From Rhizobiales bacterium CCH3-A5 (GTDB taxonomy: Bacteria; Pseudomonadota; Alphaproteobacteria; Rhizobiales; Beijerinckiaceae), in contig LSIB01000136.1 in assembly GCA_001556025.1 (NCBI GenBank), forward strand, positions 62,001 through 126,000: a DNA stretch of 64,000 bases. The letters run 5' to 3'. Below, piece by piece: positions 63,779 to 64,000 of the stretch (position 1 is the first letter of the stretch; every line of letters starts with the position of its first letter). The translations under genes were made by a program, and so were the position numbers. The notes beneath the pieces were generated by a model that made no database searches, was not told the origin of the DNA, and worked only from the letters and a program-made list of their open reading frames with translations.

Positions 63779-64000
63779 GCCTTGGCCTGGAAGATGAAGA
63801 ACGCCCCGGCCGCGATCAGCGCAAAACCGACGCAATGCTGCCAGGTCAGGGATTCCTTGAGCCAGAACACCGAGAACAGCGCGAAGACGGTGAGCGTGAT
63901 CACCTCCTGCATCGTCTTCAGCTCGGCCGCCGAATAGACCGCCGAACCGATGCGGTTGGCCGGCACGGCGAGCATGTACTCCGGCAGCGCGATCATCCAG
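63775..64000 (-). CDS. DUF486 (DMT-superfamily) membrane protein, cut by window edge
   Basis: The last 75 or so codons of a small membrane protein: ALPEYMLAVPANRIGSAVYSAAELK, MQEVITLTVFALFSVFWLKESL and FALIAAGAFFIFQAKA (each in parts) are the DUF486 signature. Only the C-terminal two or three helices are in the window; the start lies beyond position 64000. It is coupled to the methyltransferase gene. Confidence 0.85.
   Translation of the reverse strand, partial: WMIALPEYMLAVPANRIGSAVYSAAELKTMQEVITLTVFALFSVFWLKESLTWQHCVGFALIAAGAFFIFQAKA

Overview
The window is high-GC chromosomal DNA of an alphaproteobacterium, most probably of the order Hyphomicrobiales (Rhizobiales). A Bosea-like organism is my best guess, but it rests on gene content and recollection, not on a search. 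The evidence is a long RpoD with an extended acidic insert, a DnaG whose N-terminal zinc ligands are all substituted, the ffh-rpsP-rimM-trmD group, the intergenic inverted repeats typical of this order, and a very large number of solute transporters. There is no phage, IS element, CRISPR array or rRNA. One tRNA gene is present (anticodon CAT).

Region 1 (1-7.6 kb) is a nitrogen-scavenging block for carboxybiuret, biuret and allophanate. It encodes AtzE-type amidase (cut by the left edge), its small partner AtzG, an NCS2 permease, a biuret-hydrolase-like cysteine hydrolase, divergent allophanate hydrolase AtzF, an FCD-type GntR regulator and AtzH. A PIN toxin-antitoxin pair lies inside the block. 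Region 2 (7.7-21.8 kb) is nearly all transport: a dipeptide-type ABC system ending in atzH, a TAXI/TRAP system, a second GntR regulator, and a divergent NitT/TauT-type ABC system that ends in a fumarylacetoacetate-hydrolase-family enzyme. A short element, TG(T/C)ATGCAT, recurs upstream of atzF, upstream of the TRAP binding protein and in the gap before the dipeptide-type binding protein. This suggests one regulon.

Region 3 (21.8-36.4 kb) is mixed accessory metabolism and signalling: the tRNA, an orphan periplasmic binding protein paired with a chemoreceptor, a TadG-like VWA protein, a thioesterase, a small membrane protein, core-type MetE, an MFS transporter, a PfpI/DJ-1 protein, a PAS-GGDEF-EAL protein, a HlyU-like protein, and a translationally coupled acyl-CoA ligase/ketopantoate-reductase-like pair. 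Region 4 (36.4-43.5 kb) is core: rpoD, dnaG, a VapBC module, a YqeY-like protein, and carA with a small YARHG-domain gene overlapping its end.

Region 5 (43.5-54.8 kb) has LysR/EamA, a PQQ-type sugar dehydrogenase, a histidine phosphatase, an orphan Bug-type binding protein, a crotonase, a YaiI-family protein, a cluster of very small genes (49.7-51.1 kb) containing a probable frameshifted gene, an aspartate-type aminotransferase, a rhodanese-like protein that lacks its catalytic Cys, and a third toxin-antitoxin module. Region 6 (54.7-59.0 kb) is the trmD-HAD-rimM-rpsP-small gene-ffh operon. Region 7 (59.4-64.0 kb) has a secreted protein, DUF2946 and PepSY membrane proteins suggestive of metal or iron handling, a CAP-domain lipoprotein, a MazEF-type module, a methyltransferase and a truncated DUF486 membrane protein.

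Four toxin-antitoxin modules in 64 kb, three of them preceded by a clear inverted repeat and one by a weaker one, are a notable feature of the window.
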